From Ascaphus truei (lineage: Eukaryota > Chordata > Amphibia > Anura > Ascaphidae), in assembly GCA_036426205.1 (NCBI GenBank), contig CM071568.1:36836980-36900979 (forward strand): DNA of 64,000 bases, read 5' to 3'. The notes below the pieces were generated by a model. It made no database searches. It saw nothing but the letters and a program-made list of their open reading frames with translations, and was not told the origin of the DNA. Numbering within the stretch: the stretch's first letter is position 1; each line of letters begins with the position of its first letter. A program made the translations under genes and the position numbers. Below, piece by piece: positions 9,471-20,120 of this stretch.

Positions 9471-10560
9471 TGTCGGCTGCCACATGAAGCCATCCTCATC
9501 TTCATCCTGCCCATGCCCATGCGCATCTGCAAAACAGACACGAGAATGAAAACATCCAATTTAATGTTCCCTACCCTTAATCACCATAGCGGTTATTAAC
9601 CACTACAGTATTAAGGGTTAACCCACCCCACCCACCACTTGGGATGCCTACATACCTCCCACACTAACCCCCCCACACGTGGGGCCTAATCACCCTCACC
9701 CATACCCACAAAGGGAGGCCTACCCCATACCTTAAGCCAATACACCCACCCCCACCACCCACCCCCGTAGTACCACAATAAAACAATACACAGACCTACA
9801 ATAAGAATCATTCTATTTATTAAATAAATAACCCACCCCCTGTGCCCCCCCACATACATGATTTATCCTTTAACATACAGGTTCATATCCCAGCCCACCA
9901 GTCCCCGGCGGGCTGGCAGGGCACCTGACAGACCTACAGGTACCGCAGCCTGTTTTTCAAACAGGTCTGGAGGACTGTTGGTGGGTCCCGCCAAGTGCCA
10001 TTGCCCCAGGTGGTCTCCTTGGGTTCACCGTGGGCACAATTGGGTCCCACGGTAGGCCACGGATGTCTGGGAGCCCCGGGTCAGACCCACAGGTGGTCTG
10101 AGGGCTCGGGTTATTACCAAGGGAGTCTGGGGAACTACACAAGTGCTCACTACGTCACGGTGCCCCACAGCATGTAGGACCATGATTCATCCCCGACCTA
10201 TGGTTATGCAGTGCCCCCACGTATGTGGGACCACCGACTTCATCCCCGCAGAATACTGGGTCCGTGGTGCCCACAGATGTGAGGCCACCGCTTCATCCCC
10301 ACAGGTGGTCACCGTGGAACACCATCTCGATACCGTGAGATACCACAGGGAGAACCGCAGGTGGTCTCCAGACGGGGTCTCACGCGGAACCACGGAACAA
10401 ACACCTGAATGTAAAAAAATAAACAACTGGCCTATACATTCAAATACCACCCCCCCCCCACACCTACAGTACAACAATTGCAAATAACTATTATCCAATA
10501 GGGATAATAGATTATTTGCCCATTATTAAACACATTAACTAGCATATTCAAATAAATAAA
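9470..10560. repeat. GC-rich interspersed repeat, copy 2
   Basis: This is a direct-orientation copy of 5755-7015 with many small deletions. Landmarks in the same order are CGGCTGCCAC, GCCATCCTCATCTTCATCCT, CACCATAGCGGTTATTAACC, the CCGCTTCATCCCC units, and CATTATTAAACACATTAAC at the end. Frames present in copy 1 are broken here, so they were not conserved as protein. Confidence 0.6.
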
Positions 10561-10799
10561 GTACTACTGACCTCATCAAAAGAACGACCCCATCGCAGCG
10601 CAAACACTGGTCTTTGTGCCCAAATAATAGATAGCCAATACAAAGCCATACATTAATTACTTAAGATATCACATTAACCCCTTAAACACCTTATCGGTAA
10701 TAAACCGCAAAGGTAATTAAGGGGTTAAGCCCAGTGGGCCCGATACCCACCCTCTCACCATTCATTTGTACAGTGTGGCTGACATGGCAACTATATCTA

Positions 10800-10840
<41 letters not shown>
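10561..10840. other. Hairpin and (AT)n microsatellite between repeats
   Basis: A hairpin formed by AACCCCTTAA (about 10676) and TTAAGGGGTT (about 10717) resembles the one at 5870-5912. An AT run occupies about 10797-10838. Confidence 0.5.
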
Positions 10841-11487
10841 CACATGAAATTCAGTCAGCACACTGTAATTGAAGAGTAGTAATAGCAGATGCTAGTCCCA
10901 TAGAGAGTAAATATGATACGAACCAATCCAAAGACCAGTAAAGAGACAGCAACCCGCTCGGGGTTAATCCAAAAGTCTATATTCACAACATGAAATACAC
11001 GTAAGCCAACGTTCGGTCCCACAAGAGACCTTCCTCAGGGCCGTGCAAACCCACAAGTGTAAGTGACCAAACATAATTACCCTCACCCATAGTGCAATGC
11101 AAACAAAGGGAACAATACACCAACAAGCAATCAGACATAATATGCAACATAGCTGGCTCCATGCCCCTCCACCTATTACCTGAATAACTAATTGATTCAT
11201 CATGACATCAGAGTAAAAACTTAAATATTGGGAGAGAGACACCCTGAGACACTGGTCCCAGAGTCTACTGCCAGTGCGGGGGAAGGGAAGTCGGCGCCGC
11301 CGCATGCGCAGTGGGCCAAAACACATTGTCTGCCGGGACGCCAGCAGGGAGAGTGCGCCGCGCATAACAAGCTGTGCGCAGCGAGTGCTCATAACCTCTC
11401 CAGGCAACCAGAGATACCGGCAGCGCAAATCGCACATGCGCAGTCTGTAAAACCGCTCGGTGCACAGTAAACCCACACACTGACAGC
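10841..11487 (-). repeat. PLE terminal repeat (pLTR), copy B
   Basis: This copy lies downstream (on the minus strand) of the PLE coding remnant at 11755-14191, so it is probably that element's 3' terminal repeat. It shares CACATGAAATTCAGTCAGCA (10841), the pLTR body with copy A (7514-7959), and the segment from AACCTCTCCAGGCAACCAGA with copy C (14855-15324, opposite strand). It differs from copy A by scattered small indels. Confidence 0.7.
11005..11042 (-). ncRNA. Hammerhead motif in pLTR copy B (one-base deletion)
   Basis: The motif equals that of copy A with CTGAGGA at 11038-11032, but the second box reads GAACGTT instead of GAAACGTT, one A short. Loss of an invariant A should abolish cleavage. 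Confidence 0.6.
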
Positions 11488-11754
11488 AAAAAAAAAGGGG
11501 CTAAGCACGGTAGTAAAAACAGAGCGTTGAGGTAAACACAGGGGGACAGATAGAGGTATAGATCACCGGAGCGACATAGCATCACCATAGTATATAAGGA
11601 CAAAGGAAGTGCAAAAGTGCAGAGGAGTGATGAAACAGAGATGAGTGACAAAACATATACAAGGCAAATGTAAACTAAGTCAAGCAAAAAGACAACTACA
11701 GAAAGCAGCTAAGTGTGAAAGCTCCTCATTAGGCCACCAGGTGTCATGTCCTTA
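11488..11754 (-). other. PLE segment between coding remnant and pLTR
   Basis: This segment lies between the end of the GIY-YIG coding remnant and terminal repeat B. Frames in it show no recognisable domain. It is presumably the 3' untranslated part of the PLE. Confidence 0.4.
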
Positions 11755-14191
11755 GTTCATGATAAGCCTTGCTTCCTGTTTAGCAAAGTCCGGCCTGTCA
11801 CCCCCACGGGGGGGGACTGGAACCTGCAGAATAGGAATACAACGAAGTGTGGCCAATGTGTGTCTTTTTTCTTTGAAATGTCTAGCCACAGGTAGACACT
11901 TCAGATCTATATCAGAGGTATCACTCAGTAGGGCTTTTCTGATGCTTGACGGTGCTGGCCATGCGTTCTTTCAGCATCCTTACAGTTTCCCGATGTACAG
12001 CAATCCACAAGGACACTTATAAAGTACACCACAATTGACTCACAGTTCAGTGTTGTTTGATTTAATCGGTAACGCCACTATGCGGGTGGTTGTAGCTAGG
12101 GCCCAGCTGCATATAGTGGCAGTTGGTGCAGCCATGACAGCGGTACAGAACCAGGTTTTTTGGCTAACCAGGTGGTGGGTGTGGCATATTTGTCTATTGG
12201 ATCAGATCCAGTGACCATGTCACCAAATATAGGTCCCCGAAGAAAGCAGATAGATGGTGGCTCTCTAGCAAATGCACCAATCATCTCGTCGTTCTCCAGG
12301 ATGGCCAATTGCCCGAATGCAACGCTTAATGCTGTGTAGCAGTACTAGTACTGACATATTAAGCCTGTGCTCACCGGTCTACCTGACCGAAGGTGTAATA
12401 GTTCACCCCTGTCAACCGTCCAACCTTTAGCAAGGCAAAGTTGATGTCCTTGGCCGAATAGCCCCTCTCCCGAAAGGTGCGGCCATTTGAGCCAGGGCCC
12501 TTTGGGATTCTCTGATCATGGTAATTCTTTTCACTCGGAGGAGCTGGGAGTATGGGAGACCCCTCCCTGAGTGGTACAGGTGGTGGTGGCTGCACAAAGA
12601 AGGAGTTCTTATCTGTACTCTTCCGGTAAATTCTAGTAGCCGCGTGCCTCCAATTTTGTACACTATGGTGTCTAGGAAAGCGATTCCTGGTAGTGCGGTT
12701 AAGGGTAAAACGGATTGTGGAGGGGATTTTGTTTAAATCAGAAACAAATGTCAGCAGCTCATCTTCACTGCCTGTCCACAGATGAGATGTCGCAATATAG
12801 CGAAGGTATTTGACGAATGCCGCCCTGCTGTGTGTCAGTTAGTATGTGCAACCGTTCATACAAATCCATAATAGATTAGCATATGACGGCTGCAAATTTG
12901 AGCCCATGGCCGTACCCGTTAGTGTAAGTAGTAGTGTTTCTCAAATTTAAAGAAGTTCTAGGAGGATAACCTCAATGAGCAGCACATGAGAAAATCAACT
13001 GGGACCGTTCGACTATGTTTTCCAATTTGGTGCGTACTGCTTCCAGGCCCCTGCATGGGGAAGTTGGTGTACAAGTGGACACATCTAGCGTAGCAAGAAT
13101 ACATTCTGCTGTGTTGACGGAAAGATGACTGAGCTGCTCAATGAAGTCCGTGGTGTCCTGATGTATGAACCCATTCCAGCCACCAGTGTGTAGATAGAAG
13201 TCCACGAATTGCGAAAGGGTGGGTGCACAGCCGACCCACGGGCCGAGAGATAGGTCTGCCGGTGTGAACTATAGATTGTGTACTTTGGGTAGTAGTGTGT
13301 ATAATACTGGCATCATGGGTGGTCCTGAGTCAGGAATTTACTGGTTTTCTTCCGAGATCCAGGCATTATTCAAGCCCAATCGGATGATGCCATCATCTCC
13401 TTCTTGTAGGCTTCGTCGGATCCCCGGGAGGCGTCTATAATGAGTACAACTGCAAGTGTGTTGCTCGATCTCCTGTTTATAGTATTGATAATTTAAAACC
13501 ACAATCCCTCCACCTTTGTCTGTGCTCTCACTATGATCTCCTTGTTCTCCCGTAGCATTTTCAGGGCAGCTCTTCCTCTCTCGATTTATTAAAGAAGCTG
13601 GTCTGTGATTCTTCAGAATTTCCGTGTGTCTTTAGTCACCAAGTTCATAAATGCCGCTATATTGGGATTCAGTGATGCGGGTCAAAGGTGCTCCTGGTCT
13701 TGAATGGATTTGTGGGTAATGTCTCCAGAAGAGTAATATCAATGTTCTTAGAGAAGAAGTCCTTTAGCTTCAAGTGTCTGTGCAGTCTAAACATGTCGAC
13801 CTCCCAGTCAAAGGAATCCTGCATATGGTTGGCACAATGATAGGCCTTTCTGTAGGTGCTAACCTCTGCCGGTGTCAGTGGGTGGTCCGATAGATTGTAG
13901 ATCACCGTTCGCTTGCTGGTGCCCCTTGTCGCTTTTCCTTCGCGCACGGGATAGCCGATCTCCGGCCACTCTCCTGGTGGGTCTGTGCGCGTTGTGCCCT
14001 GCGGGAGTGTTCTCGCTCGACCGCCATCGCCCGGACCTAAAAAGGCTCATGGAGGCGTTATCCGGGGCATCTGATGCATCAGTGTCATGGTCGTGTAACC
14101 CATCCGGCGGCAACCACGCCTAGACCGAGGCTGGTATCGTCGCTGTGGACGTTCTTTACCACTCTTCGTTCGCTCAGCCCCAGGAGCCATG
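11755..14191 (-). pseudogene. Penelope-like element RT / GIY-YIG polyprotein, decayed
   Basis: Fragments lie in correct order on the minus strand. A possible start MAPGAERT sits at 14191. An N-terminal part reads VIYNLSDHPLTPAEVS (within 13669-13947). A reverse transcriptase part with ATLDVST, like motif A, lies in 12972-13205. A thumb/connector part with ERGYSAKDINFALLK lies in 12371-12595. A linker with REPPSICFLRGP is in 12096-12308, and a GIY-YIG endonuclease part with CPCGLLYIG is near 12020-11975. This order is that of Penelope-like retroelements, which prime at nicks made by the GIY-YIG domain. The frame changes many times, and where the catalytic YxDD should be (about 12800) the frame reads YIAT after a small indel. 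It is inactive. Confidence 0.8.
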
Positions 14192-14570
14192 GTAGACGTT
14201 ACCTCCTGTAGTCCGCAGTGACCTGCCGAGCTCTCCTTCTTAAACTTGATTAAATTTGCCCGTAGGCGTCAATTGTGTTCTGCATCTTGTCCAGCCAGTT
14301 GGTGTCCGTGTCCGTGCCAGGGTGTCTACATGTTGGTTTCTATTACTGAAATGTCCTTCTCAATTAGCAATTTCCTTGCTAGATGGTCAATGACCAGAAT
14401 CATTAGTCGAGAAGAACATTTATTAAGAATGGCTATCCAGCGCTTGCAGAAATCATGTCACAATCTGCCAATGGTAGGCTGATTTTCACCCTGAACCCCC
14501 TTGGACGCATCCTTGCTTTATGGTAGTGTGACAGGGTGAGGCCATGTAAATAAAAATCCACTTCACGTTT

Positions 14571-14857
14571 CTTTAATTTATAAGCTCATTGAAAACATCA
14601 GACCTTATCAGGTCCTACTACGTCATCAAAGGACTCCGCGAAGCGGATCTGAGCGACCTCTGATCACTGACTGAAAACCGCCACATCCGATAGGGACGAA
14701 AAAATGCTGTGATGTCAGAAAATTCTCCATTGCACATAAACAAATAGTCACAACCATATGCAGAAAAAATATGTAAATAAGGCCAAGTGTTTCCTAAATA
14801 CAACTCCCCGCTAGGCCATCACAGGGAATGTACAGCAATGAATAGAGTACGTAGGTG
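14571..14857 (-). repeat. Inverted arm at the 5' end of the PLE (left arm)
   Basis: This segment is the reverse complement of 15347-15640: GAATGTACAGCAATGAATAG (14826) against CTATTCATTGCTGTACATTC on the right, and likewise AAGCTCATTGAAAACATCAG at 14582. It flanks terminal repeat C on its left. Inverted 5' structures are common in Penelope-like insertions. Confidence 0.75.
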
Positions 14858-14985
14858 CTGTCAGTGTGTGGGTTACTGTGCACCGAGGCGGTTTTTTTTA
14901 CAGACTGCGCAGCGGCGATTTGCGCTGCCGGGATCTCTGGTTGCCTGGGAGAGTTAATGAGGATGCATCTGCGCACAGCGGAGGT

Positions 14986-15073
14986 NNNNNNNNNNNNNNN
15001 NNNNNNNNNNNNNNNNNNNNNNNNNNNNNNNNNNNNNNNNNNNNNNNNNNNNNNNNNNNNNNNNNNNNNNNNN
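14986..15073. other. Assembly gap (88 N)
   Basis: The bases are undetermined. By comparison with pLTR copies A and B the missing piece should be pLTR sequence with GCATGCGCAGTGGG-like and GATGTCATGATGAATCAATT-like parts (in minus-strand copies these lie at about 11298 and 11200). Confidence 0.95.
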
Positions 15074-15119
15074 TGGGTGAGGGTATATATGTTTGGTCAC
15101 TTACACTTGTGGGTTGCAC

Positions 15120-15160
15120 GGCCCTGAGGAAGGTCTCTCTGTGGGACCGAAACGTTGGCT
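15120..15160 (+). ncRNA. Hammerhead ribozyme motif in pLTR copy C
   Basis: CTGAGGA (15124-15130) matches CUGANGA exactly. Stem II GGTC/GACC follows, then GAAAC (15149-15153) and the GTT triplet (15154-15156). Stem I pairs GGCC (15120-15123) with GGCT (15157-15160), three Watson-Crick pairs plus a wobble. Stem III is 2 bp. The sequence is the same as in copy A, so the motif is conserved between two separate copies. Confidence 0.65.
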
Positions 15161-15346
15161 TACGTGTATTTCATGTTGTGAATATAGACTTTTGGATTAA
15201 CCCCGAGCGGTCTGCTGTCTCTTCACTGGTCTTTGGATTGGTTCGTATCATATTTACTCTCTATGGGACTAGCATCTGCTATTACTACATCTTCAATTAC
15301 AGTGTGCTGACTGAATTTCATGTGAATTTATGCCTTATGGGTTGTG

Positions 15347-15640
15347 CACCTACGTACTCTATTCATTGCTGTACATTCCCTGTGATGGCCTAGCGGGGAG
15401 TTGTATTTAGGAAACACTTGGCCTTATTTACATATTTTTTCTGCATATGGTTGTGACTATTTGTTATATGTGCAATGGAGGAATTTGCTGACATCACAGG
15501 CATTTTTTCGTCCCTATCGGATGTGGCGGGTTTCAGTGATGCAGAGGTCGCTCAGATCCGCTTCGCGGAGTCCTTTGATGACGTAGTAGGACCTGATAAG
15601 GCGTCTGATGTTTTCAATGAGCTTATTAAATTAAATTTGT
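15347..15640 (+). repeat. Inverted arm at the 5' end of the PLE (right arm)
   Basis: This is the reverse complement of 14571-14857 with a few differences (for example GGAGGAATTTGCTGACATCACAGG here against a slightly different left copy). Together the arms could form a ~290-bp stem around pLTR copy C. Confidence 0.75.
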
Positions 15641-16267
15641 GTCTTTTCTACAATATATATTCTACAAATCTTAACCTGAGTGCTGTCTGCTGATTCCCGT
15701 GCGAATGGTATCATATGTTTATCTACTTATTATGGGACATGCACCTACCCTATTGTGCTTCATTGGAGTGCAAGCTGTTCATCTTTATATATATATATCT
15801 GCATCACGTCGCAGTATCTTTTTGTCCCGATTAAGGCCAGAAACATTTGTATTTCTCTACATGGGGTTTATTTACAGGGTTAAATTATACACTAAAAGGA
15901 CCACCGTCCCTTTTTGTAAAAGCAAATCATAAAAATAACATCTACTCCTTCATAGGAAACTAACTATACAGTAGCTGCAGTCCTCTCTAATGGTAGCCGC
16001 CAGCTAAGCTGCTTGTTGGCTCAAAACATGTGCTATTATCTATAAACATTATACACAGTCTCTGCACGTCAATATAGTGTTTATCTCTTATCTGTTTCTG
16101 CTGGGGCTCCAGGTAATTCCCTCTGGACTGCGAGAGTTCAGAAAATTCCTCTTCTCTGTAGTTCCAATGTTATGGAAAGGACATTCCTGCTTCAGCGCTG
16201 TCTTGTGTCCTTTATTCTTCTTTCTGGGATTAAGACCCAGTCAGTCCCAGCAGACACTGCGACCACT
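15641..16267. other. Unassigned sequence beside the PLE
   Basis: There is a short TA run near 15786-15798 and no recognisable coding or RNA feature. The stretch may be further PLE-derived non-coding DNA. Confidence 0.35.
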
Positions 16268-16353
16268 GTCCAGTGGGTCTAGGGTACTATGCAAGCCTCT
16301 TCTTTGCTGGGTCCAGTGGGTCTAGGGTACTATGCAAGCCTCTTCTTAGCTGG
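16268..16353. repeat. 43-bp tandem duplication
   Basis: GTCCAGTGGGTCTAGGGTAC and the following bases to GCTGG occur at 16268 and again at 16311, with only the end of the second copy differing (TTAGC against TTTGC). Confidence 0.9.
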
Positions 16354-16408
16354 GGAGCGCTCTCTCTCCTCCTTTCTCTGGGGAATTGCAGTCTCTCTCT
16401 GAGCAAGC

Positions 16409-16888
16409 CATTTCCTGACTTTTAACTCGCTGTACAAGTGTCCTAAGATTACCTTTGAGTATGGCCACCTTCAGATCATTCATCTTATGGCCAGAGTCAG
16501 AGAAATGTTCGCCGACAGAACTGTCTCTTGTTCTGCATATGATGCTGTGGCGGTGCAGATTAATTCTCTTGTTTAGACCCTGTCCCATCTCACCTATGTA
16601 CAGTGGCGGCCAGCTTAAAACTACAGCAGCTGCCTCCGCGGGGAATTTAAAACCTCGTTCAGACACAGACTTTTTTTTTTTCTCGGTGCCGCAGGCACTT
16701 CTATTGTTCAGCGCCATTAGCGCTGATTGAAGAAACGGCCGCGCGCAGCCGCAAGATGTGGCTGGCGCGCAGCCAATTTCGGCGCGAGAATTAAAAAGCC
16801 GAGAAAAAATGCGGGTAAGCTTTAGATTAAGCTTGGCCGCAGCAGTAATAGCAGCCCCATGGCATTTCATGCACATGATGAGGTACAC
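16409..16888 (-). pseudogene. PLE GIY-YIG endonuclease fragment, split by a MITE
   Basis: A 180-codon frame on the minus strand starts MYLIMCMKC, then runs through unrelated residues (about 12-93). It resumes as LYIGEMGQGLNKRINLHRHS and SSVGEHFSDSGHKMNDLKVAI (residues 96-143). The YLI-CxKC...LYIGExGQ...KR...HR pattern is the GIY-YIG endonuclease of a second Penelope-like lineage, different from the copies at 11755 and 19453. The intervening residues are encoded by a MITE (16601-16845) that happens to leave the frame open. The reverse transcriptase is absent. The fragment is non-functional. Confidence 0.7.
16601..16845. mobile_element. 245-bp MITE with TA duplication inside the PLE fragment
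   Basis: The ends are CAGTGGCGGCCAGCTTAA on the left and, from the other strand, CTGCTGCGGCCAAGCTTAA on the right. Each is flanked by TA (16599-16600 and 16846-16847), the duplication of Tc1/mariner/pogo elements. The GC-rich interior has a palindromic CGCGCGCAGCCG...CTGGCGCGCAGCC region. The left flank of the host frame ends at MCMKC and the right resumes at LYIGE, which supports insertion into a pre-existing coding sequence. Confidence 0.6.
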
Positions 16889-17440
16889 AATATTGCTGGA
16901 GGAAGGTCATCTTAGAACACCGAAAGAGAGACAGTTGCATGAATACAAATGTATGCAACTGTTCAGGACACTTAGCAGTGACCTAAACCGAGACCACAGT
17001 TTCATGAGTCACTACCATGGCACAAGAGAACTCTCTTCCCATGAGTGCTAAAGGCCATGTCTATACATACTGCACTATATGAATGCACACACAGCTGTCT
17101 CTTACACATACATATCTACAATGTAATGCTATCCCTATATATCAATAAGGACCACATAGTATCTACACACACTAATAGTAATGCAACACCTTCTTACATT
17201 TCTACACCTACCCACAACATTGGTATACACTCTCACACACACGTTTTATAAAGCACTGTGTACACTGTGGACGCTTTATAAATGTATATTTACACACATA
17301 TATACACATATACATACACAACAAAACTCTTACATCACTAACATTCAGGGACCATTTAACACCTTAAGTCATAAATCGCATACTGCACAGAGGGGAGGAA
17401 TAGGCTTCAGTCAGAAACATTCCAGGATGCTTGGTTTTTA
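16889..17440. other. Unassigned CA/TA-rich DNA
   Basis: ACACATATA-like low-complexity patches lie between 17080 and 17320. No coding family is recognised. Confidence 0.4.
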
Positions 17441-17450
17441 TGTACAAACC

Positions 17451-17564
17451 TTTCTTGCTTTATCCATTGTAACACCACCGGAAGAAGAGATCAATGTAAC
17501 TTGAAAGCTCGCACAAATAAAACCATTTCAGCCACAGAATGGTATTGTCTATTCGTTTTTGATT
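17451..17564 (+). repeat. PLE-type 3' repeat with hammerhead-like core, copy 1
   Basis: The segment matches 44650-44770: TTTCTTGCTTTATCCATTG, CGGAAGAAGAGATC, GAAAGCTCGCACAAATAAA and GGTATTGTCTATTCG occur in the same order. A hammerhead-like arrangement (CGGAAGA...GAAAGCTC, 17479-17510) is present, but stem II is weakened here (GAGATC...ACTTG). The element family is not certain. Confidence 0.5.
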
Positions 17565-17572
17565 ATTAACTC

Positions 17573-18020
17573 GGCTAACACTGTATTCACACAGTTCTGT
17601 GAAAAAGAAAGTACACCTTCTGAATTCTATTGTTTTACATATCAGGACATAATAACAATCACCTGTTCCTTGGCAGGTCTTAAAATTAGGTAAATACAAC
17701 CTCAGATGACCAACAACACATGATATATTACACTGTGTCATGATTTATTTAACAAAAATAAAACCAAAATAGAGAAGCTATGTGTGAAAAACTAAGTACA
17801 CCTTATGATTCAATAGCTTGTAGAACCACCTTTAGCGGCAATAACTTGAAGTAATCGTTTTCTGTATAACTTTATCAGTCTCTCACATCATTGTGGAGGA
17901 ATTTTGGCCCAGTCTTCTGTACAACGTTGCTTCAGTTTTTGTTTATGCACAGCTCTCTTAAGGTCCAGCCACAGCATTTCAATCGGGTGGAGGTCTGGAC
18001 TTTGACTGGACCATTGCAAC
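17573..18020 (-). pseudogene. Tc1/mariner transposase C-terminal remnant
   Basis: On the minus strand from about 18013 the reading is SPDLHPIEMLWLDLKRAV, the motif that carries the catalytic Glu of the Tc1 DDE transposase. It is followed by EDWAKIPPQ, a stop, CERLIKLYRKRLLQVIAAKGG, and a final stop at 17810-17812. Beyond it, GTGTACTT...TTTTCACA and an A-rich stretch (to 17573) match the 3' flank typical of this element. The N-terminal DNA-binding region and the first two catalytic Asp are missing. It is a truncated, inactive copy. Confidence 0.75.
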
Positions 18021-18539
18021 ACCTTGATTCTTTTCATTGAGTAACCATGAGTACTATTTAGGAAAGTTATTGGTGCTATACGAGACCAGCCATTTGCCTT
18101 TTTCTTGACTTTATTATTGCTACTATACAGTGGTGGACGTGAGGAGGGGTTATATATTGATTACATGGACATATAATCTCCTAAAGGATCTTCAAGCACC
18201 AAATTTGCACATCCATATGTTTTCATTGAGCTCCAATATTATTTAGGGCTGACAATCAGCTCTGAGCACCAATCTCTGTTTGAGTGAGAGGCAGACTGTC
18301 TGATGTAACTTAATCGTAACAAAGCTTTTGTGTCATTCTCCTTCAACGTGTTGCTGGCCCCTCCAACAGCAAAGGGGTTAAAAAGCATTAATGTTCCAGG
18401 TGGTGTCTCCTCCAAGAAACCCCACACAATGAAGATGTACATATGCAGAGACTGCAGAAAAGGCCTTGGTAATACATACATTTACCCCCTTGTACCATCG
18501 ACACTCAGGACAAATCCATTTGTTTTCAGTGAATGTGGG
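18021..18539. other. Unassigned sequence
   Basis: Frames on both strands show no recognisable domain. No repeat end was seen. Confidence 0.35.
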
Positions 18540-18790
18540 AAAGGTATAGCAGTGAAGAAGAAGAATCAGGCACACGGTCTTAATCATCAATGATAAGGGG
18601 GGTTTATTGTGCCAACGAATCCAACGTTTCGGCAGTAATACTGCCTTTCTCAAGGTGTAGGCCTATTTGGGATATCAGGAGCTCCCCAGAACCAGCGCAC
18701 CGGTTGTTAAGTACCCCACTATCACCTGTTTGTTTGAGTGCGTGCACTACCATCATTCCAGGAAAGGTATAGCAGGCAATACTTACAGAC
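18540..18790 (-). repeat. PLE-type terminal repeat with hammerhead, copy D
   Basis: The region carries a hammerhead-like motif on the minus strand (18618-18657) followed by an AATAAA (plus-strand TTTATT at 18603-18608). It differs in sequence from copies A to C, so it is another PLE family. The borders are approximate. Confidence 0.45.
18618..18657 (-). ncRNA. Hammerhead-like motif, copy D
   Basis: The minus strand reads CTTGAGA in place of the CUGANGA box, then a strong stem II GGCAGTATTACTGCC, then GAAACGTT (18630-18623) and GGA. The second box and cleavage triplet are intact, while the first box is changed, so activity is unlikely. Confidence 0.45.
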
Positions 18791-19019
18791 CAAAAACAAA
18801 AACAAGAACCCCACAGCTCAGACTGATGATGCCTCAAAGGGCCCAAGTACATATACCTTTTATTTTTTAATTTTGTGGTCACTTCTTAATATTTCATATT
18901 TATTACACTGTGAAAACTCACTCTTGTTTAGGGTTATACATGTGAATAATCACTGCTCTAGCCACATATTCCACGGTGCCAATTCCTGTATTCATTTTGG
19001 TTGATCAAAATATTTTTGA

Positions 19020-19395
19020 CATAAAGATTTTTTAACATGATGACTACAAACTGGAATTACTGAAGTCTCTCCATCAACGTTGAACAGAGAAAGGGTTCTT
19101 TACAGTAAGGGCAATTCAAATGTGGAATTCATTACCCATAGAGACTGTGATGGCAGATACAATAGATTTGTTCAAAAAAAGTTTGGACATCTTTTTTAGA
19201 TAGGAAAGGTATACAGGGATATACCAAATAAGTATACATGGGAAGGATTTTGATCCAGGGATTAATCTGATTGCCAATTCTTGGAGTCAGGAAGGAATTT
19301 TTTTCCCCCTTATGAGATATCATTGGATGATGTGACTCTGGGGTTTTGTTTGCCTTCCTCTAGATCAATAAGTATAGATCTATGATAAAAAATCT
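19020..19395. repeat. Interspersed repeat tail, unclassified
   Basis: The segment includes GTCAGGAAGGAATTTTTTTCCC and TTTGCCTTCCTCTAGATCAA, phrases I know as a dispersed repeat in frog and fish genomes. I cannot name the family from the sequence. It ends next to the PLE fragment at 19453. Confidence 0.4.
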
Positions 19396-19452
19396 GTTGT
19401 CTAAATTTAACATGAGAATCCCTCCTGCACGTAAAAGCAAAACCGGAGGACA

Positions 19453-20120
19453 AGAAAATTGTTCGCTTCATTGGCACCTACAATGCACAATGGGGGAGTA
19501 TCAAAAGTATCTACTCCAAATATTGGCATATACTAATCCAGGACCCAGACCTCAAAGAGGTTTTGAATGATAAACCTACTTTGGTAGGCAGACGAGCTAA
19601 AAATCTGAAGGACACCTTGGTCCACAGTCACTTTGTTAAACCCAAAAGTGTCTCCTCGAATACATGGCTTCCACCCAAACCACAGGGAACATACAAATGT
19701 GGGTCGTGTAAGGCATGTCAATACATAAGAACTAGCAAAACGTATACAAACAAGGGTAAGGAGTACACCACACAGGGTTTCTTTAATTGCAAATCAATGA
19801 AAATTGTGTATCTCATTACATGTTGTTGTAACCTACAATATGTAGGAAAAACAGGCAGAGAATTCCGACGTCGGATCCTAGAGCATATTAGCTCCATCAA
19901 AAACAGTGCAGACACCCCAGTATCGAGACACGTGAGGGAATATCATCAAGGTGATGTCAAATCACTGGTATTTCAGGGTATTGACAGGGTTATTCCTACC
20001 AACAGAGGGGGGGACTGGAATAAAAAACTCCTGCAGAAGGAATCCAGATGGATTTTTACATTATCCACCCTAGCCCCCGGAGGACTTAACGAGGGGTTTC
20101 CGTATACCCCATTTCTATGA
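19453..20120 (+). pseudogene. Penelope-like element C-terminus with intact GIY-YIG domain (5'-truncated)
   Basis: The frame is open from about 19453 (RFIGTYNAQWGSIKSI) to the stop at 20118; an internal Met lies at 19563. Visible parts in order are RRAKNLKDTLVHSH, a Cys cluster CGSCKACQ (after GTYK), and the GIY-YIG core IVYLITCCCNLQYVGKTGRE with the following FRRRILEHI. Next come TPVSRHVREYH, RGGDWNKKLLQKESRWI and the conserved end GLNEGFPYTPFL. In Penelope-like elements this endonuclease nicks the target for priming by the reverse transcriptase. Tyr, Gly, Arg and Glu of the GIY-YIG fold are present. The reverse transcriptase is missing upstream, so this is a 5'-truncated insertion. A terminal repeat follows at 20330-21610. 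Confidence 0.85.

Larger units (their letters stand above)
14855..15324 (+). repeat. PLE terminal repeat (pLTR), copy C, with assembly gap
   Basis: This plus-strand copy corresponds to minus-strand copy B (10841-11487). A run of 88 Ns (14986-15073) replaces a part that in copy B is about 300 bp, so the gap size is probably nominal. The right half carries the hammerhead motif at 15120-15160. Frames that cross the Ns are not real genes. Confidence 0.75.

Noticed and set aside
14855..15393. Frames running through the N gap
   Set aside because: They are artefacts of translating Ns inside a PLE terminal repeat.
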